Positions 60,756-64,000 of a DNA stretch of 64,000 bases are shown here, piece after piece. The number at the start of each line of letters is the position of its first letter. The stretch's first letter is position 1. Below the pieces are notes generated by a model. That model saw only the letters and a list, made by a program, of their open reading frames with translations, was not told the DNA's origin and searched no databases. The stretch comes from Alkalihalobacterium sp048323755 (lineage in GTDB: Bacteria > Bacillota > Bacilli > Bacillales > Bacillaceae_F): contig NZ_JBLWFS010000017.1 of NCBI RefSeq assembly GCF_048323755.1, positions 1-64,000 on the forward strand. The letters run 5' to 3'. The position numbers and the translations under genes were made by a program.

Positions 60756-62165
60756 ATGTTACCGCATGAACAAAAACAGTTGGAATATGCAATTGAGGAA
60801 ATTACCGAAATTGCTCAAGGGTTTGGCTTAGATTTTTTTCCAATGCGATACGAAGTTTGTCCTGCAGATATTATTTATACGTTTGGTGCCTACGGGATGC
60901 CGACGAGATTTTCCCACTGGAGTTTCGGAAAACAATTTCACAAAATGAAGCTGCAATATGATTTGGGCTTAAGTAAGATTTATGAATTGGTTATTAATTC
61001 AGACCCTTGTTATGCCTTTTTACTCGACTCCAACTCACTTGTGCAAAATAAGCTGATCGTTGCCCACGTTTTGGCACATTGTGATTTCTTTAAGAACAAT
61101 GTTCGCTTCTCCAACACGAGACGAGATATGGTAGAAAGTATGAGTGCGACGGCTGAAAGAATTTATCGTTATGAAATGATTCATGGCAGGGAAGAAGTTG
61201 AGAAATTTCTCGATGCCATATTATCGATTCAAGAACATATTGATCCAAGTATTTTACGCTCTAAATTAGCTTGGTCGATGGAAGAAGAGGAAGAAGAAAC
61301 ACCGAAGTCAACTTCACCATATGATGATTTATGGGACTTGGGAAGTAATAAACCAGCTGAACCGAAAAAGAAAAAGAGGAAAAAATTCCCACCAAAACCA
61401 GAAAAAGATTTATTGTTATTTATTGAAGAGTACAGCCGTGAGCTTGAGCCGTGGCAAAGAGATATCCTTACAATGATGCGTGAAGAAATGCTTTATTTCT
61501 GGCCTCAGCTAGAAACAAAAATTATGAATGAAGGCTGGGCTTCGTATTGGCATATTCGAATTATGCGCGAACTCTCACTAACAACCGATGAAGCAATCGA
61601 ATATGCGAAGCTAAACTCCGGTGTGGTTCAACCATCTAAGACGAGCATCAATCCATATTACCTTGGTCTTAAAATTTTTGAAGATATTGAAGAGCGATAT
61701 AACAATCCAACGAAAGAAATGAAAGAACGACAAGGTGTTAAACCTGGCAGCGGAAGAGAGAAAATCTATGAAGTAAGAGAAATTGAATCTGATATTTCAT
61801 TTATTCGTAATTACTTGACGAAAGATCTTGTAAATCGCGAAGATTTATTCCTATTCCAAAAGCAAGGATCAGACTATAAAATTGTCGATAAAGAGTGGGA
61901 GAATATTCGTGATCAACTCGTTCAATCCCGTGTAAATGGAGGGTTCCCGTATTTAACAGTTACAGATGGTGACTATTTAAAAAATGGGGAATTGTATGTT
62001 ACTCATCATTACGAAGGAACGGAATTAGACGTAGGGTATTTAGAAAAGGTCTTGCCTTATATCCACCAATTATGGGGCCGTTCCACTCATATGGAAACCG
62101 TGATTAATGAAAAGAAAATCGTTTTTACGTACGATGGGAAGAAAATGCATCGAAAATATTTATAA
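60756..62165 (+). CDS. spoVR: SpoVR family protein (stage V sporulation, cortex formation)
   Basis: Conserved protein needed for normal spore cortex in B. subtilis; biochemical role unsettled. The 469 residues match SpoVR (about 468). It has the typical G-L-D-F-F-P-M-R-Y-E-V (about 24), H-W-S-F-G-K-Q (about 54), V-L-A-H-C-D-F-F-K-N-N (about 105), and M-N-E-G-W-A-S-Y-W-H (about 258-267), with conserved His/Glu. A Lys/Pro-rich segment interrupts about 195-212. Start ATG at 60756 has GGAGGG; a longer ORF upstream has no such site. A sigma-E promoter is expected but not confidently seen. Terminator follows. Confidence 0.94.
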   Translation: MLPHEQKQLEYAIEEITEIAQGFGLDFFPMRYEVCPADIIYTFGAYGMPTRFSHWSFGKQFHKMKLQYDLGLSKIYELVINSDPCYAFLLDSNSLVQNKLIVAHVLAHCDFFKNNVRFSNTRRDMVESMSATAERIYRYEMIHGREEVEKFLDAILSIQEHIDPSILRSKLAWSMEEEEEETPKSTSPYDDLWDLGSNKPAEPKKKKRKKFPPKPEKDLLLFIEEYSRELEPWQRDILTMMREEMLYFWPQLETKIMNEGWASYWHIRIMRELSLTTDEAIEYAKLNSGVVQPSKTSINPYYLGLKIFEDIEERYNNPTKEMKERQGVKPGSGREKIYEVREIESDISFIRNYLTKDLVNREDLFLFQKQGSDYKIVDKEWENIRDQLVQSRVNGGFPYLTVTDGDYLKNGELYVTHHYEGTELDVGYLEKVLPYIHQLWGRSTHMETVINEKKIVFTYDGKKMHRKYL

Positions 62166-62217
62166 AAAAAAAGCTGTCTCAGCAGGGTGTTTCTAGCTCT
62201 ATTGAGACGCTTTTTTT
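62166..62217 (+). terminator. Rho-independent terminator of spoVR
   Basis: AAAAAGC-T-GTCTCA near the left pairs with TGAGAC-GCTTTTTTT at 62203-62217, with one bulged base. Confidence 0.75.
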
Positions 62218-62425
62218 ATTTTTGCCTCTTTCTGAAAGACTGTTTATCTTGTTTTTTTAGGTTGGAAGTCTATAGTCGTGAGTAATAAGTCACTACAAAA
62301 ATTAAAAAAAGTAATAAATACATGTTTTAAAGCATTTTGTTTGGGTATAGGTACTTTATCATGGTAAAATATTCACGGTTTACTATGGGGGAATTTCAAA
62401 AAAAAAAATATTTGGGGGAGTTAAG

Positions 62426-64000
62426 GTGAAAAAGAAAATATTAATAGCCTTTTTACTGATCAGTTTAGTACCAATGTTAATTTTATTTAGCTTGAGCGTT
62501 ACTACGTCTTCTTCTGCTTTAGAAGAATCAACACTAAATCATTTAACATCAATTAGAGAAGTAAAAAAGGGAATGATTGAAGATTATTTTGATGAAAAAG
62601 AAGGAGATGTCGCGCTTTTAGCTAGAAATAGGATTACTTATCTAACGATGGGAAATCAAACAACTGATGAAGGAAGCAATAATAACAGAACTATAGAGAG
62701 AACGGCAGAAGAGTATTTTGAAGAATTTATTCGTACATATAATTATTACGACTTATTTTTAATCGATAGAGAAGGAAATATTATTTATACCGTAGAGAAA
62801 GAAGATGACTACGGTACGAACTTAATAACGGGTCCCTATAATAATACTGGACTAGCTAATGTATATCAAAATGCTGATGAAGGCTTTGCAATTGCTGATT
62901 ATGAACACTATGAACCATCGGATGCACCAGCTGCATTTATCGCCCATCCTGTTCGTAATAGTAATGGAGAACATCTTGGGGTCGTTGCCTTACAACTATC
63001 AGATGCCGATATTAGTCGGATGATGCAAAGCAGTGAGGGGTTAGGAGAAACAGGAGAAGCTTATCTTGTTGGTCATGACTTTTTAATGAGGTCTAACTCT
63101 CGCTTTATTGAAGAATCAACCATAGGTGTCATGGAAGTTAAAACAGTGGCGACTGAGAAAGCACTTCAAGGTGAGACAGCTGTAGAGATTATTGAAGATT
63201 ATCGCGGCAATGAAGTGCTTAGTGCTTTTACACCATTAAATATTAACGGACTGGATTGGATAATAGTCGCTGAAATGGATTCAGGAGAAGCGCTTAGTTC
63301 TGTTCAATCGCTGCTATGGAAAATGGTACTAGCTCTAATTGCTGTTACTGTGATTGTTATTATATTTGCAATTATATTTGCTTCCAAGTTAACTAAACCA
63401 TTACTCTTATTAAAGTCAGAGTTAGATAATTTATCGCAAAGCGGTGGAGATTTAACAAAGAAAATTCAGGTAAATAGTAATGATGAAGTTGGAGATTTAG
63501 CGGATTCGACCAATGTATTTATTGAAAATATCAAAAATATTGTTACAAGTGTTAAAGCTAATGCAGATAAAGCGGCATTAACTTCTCAGCAATTATCAGT
63601 AAGTGCGGAACAAACGGAGCAAACCTCTAATCAGATTGCTGTTACAATTGGTGAAATTGCAGATGGAGTGACGACACAAGCTGATTTTTCAAGTCAAATT
63701 CTTACTAAAATGCAAAAGTCATCGGAAGAAGTTGTGCACGGTAGAGAAGAAGCGGTCCGTATGTTTGAACAAGCTAAAGAAACAACGAACTATTCCTATA
63801 ATGGTGAGCAGTCCATAAAAGAGGCAATTGAGCAACTTGCAAAGATGTCTCTATCTGTAAAAAAGGCGGCTGATTCTGTAGAACAATTAGGAAAAAGATC
63901 AGGCGAAATTGGTGAAATTACAAGCATTATTACTGGGATTTCAGAACAAACGAACTTATTAGCTTTAAATGCTTCTATTGAAGCAGCAAGAGCAGGTGAA
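62426..64000 (+). CDS. Methyl-accepting chemotaxis protein, 3' end beyond the window
   Basis: Open for 525 codons without stop, starting GTG at 62426 behind GGGGGAG. Layout: transmembrane helix 1 (about 5-25), a large extracellular double-Cache-like sensor (about 30-285) with G-V-V-A-L-Q-L-S-D-A-D-I and G-E-T-G-E-A-Y-L-V-G. Then come transmembrane helix 2 (about 295-320), HAMP (about 320-370) and a signalling domain reaching Q-T-N-L-L-A-L-N-A-S-I-E-A-A-R-A-G-E at the window edge. It differs from the receptor at 25364 by its larger sensor. The C-terminus, with methylation sites and any CheR-binding tail, is not visible. Confidence 0.92.
   Translation, partial: MKKKILIAFLLISLVPMLILFSLSVTTSSSALEESTLNHLTSIREVKKGMIEDYFDEKEGDVALLARNRITYLTMGNQTTDEGSNNNRTIERTAEEYFEEFIRTYNYYDLFLIDREGNIIYTVEKEDDYGTNLITGPYNNTGLANVYQNADEGFAIADYEHYEPSDAPAAFIAHPVRNSNGEHLGVVALQLSDADISRMMQSSEGLGETGEAYLVGHDFLMRSNSRFIEESTIGVMEVKTVATEKALQGETAVEIIEDYRGNEVLSAFTPLNINGLDWIIVAEMDSGEALSSVQSLLWKMVLALIAVTVIVIIFAIIFASKLTKPLLLLKSELDNLSQSGGDLTKKIQVNSNDEVGDLADSTNVFIENIKNIVTSVKANADKAALTSQQLSVSAEQTEQTSNQIAVTIGEIADGVTTQADFSSQILTKMQKSSEEVVHGREEAVRMFEQAKETTNYSYNGEQSIKEAIEQLAKMSLSVKKAADSVEQLGKRSGEIGEITSIITGISEQTNLLALNASIEAARAGE

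Overview
The window looks like a chromosomal segment of an AT-rich, Gram-positive, endospore-forming member of the Bacillaceae. The evidence is two GerA-type spore germination receptor operons, spoVR, strong GGAGG-type ribosome binding sites with frequent GTG/TTG starts, a Bacillus-type glgBCDAP operon, ald next to an AdeR-type regulator, rocR/rocD with a sigma-54 promoter, and Mn-dependent pyrophosphatase. The genus cannot be fixed from this; an alkaliphilic or soil Bacillus relative is only a guess. No tRNA, rRNA or CRISPR array was seen.

Layout. 1-150: the end of an IS3-like element leaving the window. 254-4003: hisJ, a BCCT osmolyte transporter and ppaC. 4066-4489: a tandem array of exact 53-bp units. 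4552-7040: an unknown membrane/helical-repeat protein, an iron alcohol dehydrogenase and a hotdog thioesterase. 7156-8410: a probable peptide communication module, made of an AimR-family (arbitrium-type) receptor lacking the N-terminal HTH and a 40-residue secreted pro-peptide gene. 8790-13556: unknown anchored protein, cupredoxin, DUF2515, DMT transporter and M42 peptidase. 13737-25291: sporulation/germination region with two ger operons, the first carrying a tiny fourth D-type gene, plus DUF2935, DUF3231, a HAD phosphatase and small membrane proteins. 25364-30418: chemoreceptor, ATP-grasp ligase and K+ channel. 30585-40455: amino-acid catabolism (proline dehydrogenase, rocR, rocD, isoaspartyl dipeptidase, adeR, ald) with a secreted LVIVD propeller protein. 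40779-43437: a degenerate HAD protein, a glycerophosphodiesterase and a LysM protein. 43847-52355: glycogen operon glgBCDAP on the minus strand, with two palindromic repeat elements between glgD and glgA. 52672-64000: DUF2225, CheX, GNAT-nitrilase fusion, YtkA-like protein, glpP, pgcA, a minimal arsR-arsI pair, spoVR and a truncated chemoreceptor.

How the genes work together. PgcA makes glucose-1-phosphate, which GlgC/GlgD activate, GlgA polymerises, GlgB branches and GlgP mobilises. RocR with sigma-54 should drive rocD; RocD and proline dehydrogenase both feed pyrroline-5-carboxylate/glutamate, and Ald feeds pyruvate. ArsR probably binds three ATCAA-N6-TTGAT operators to control arsR and arsI. 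The most novel items are the HTH-less arbitrium-like receptor/peptide pair, the 53-bp array in which each unit reads as Shine-Dalgarno, start, 14 codons and stop, and several families of dispersed palindromic repeats.
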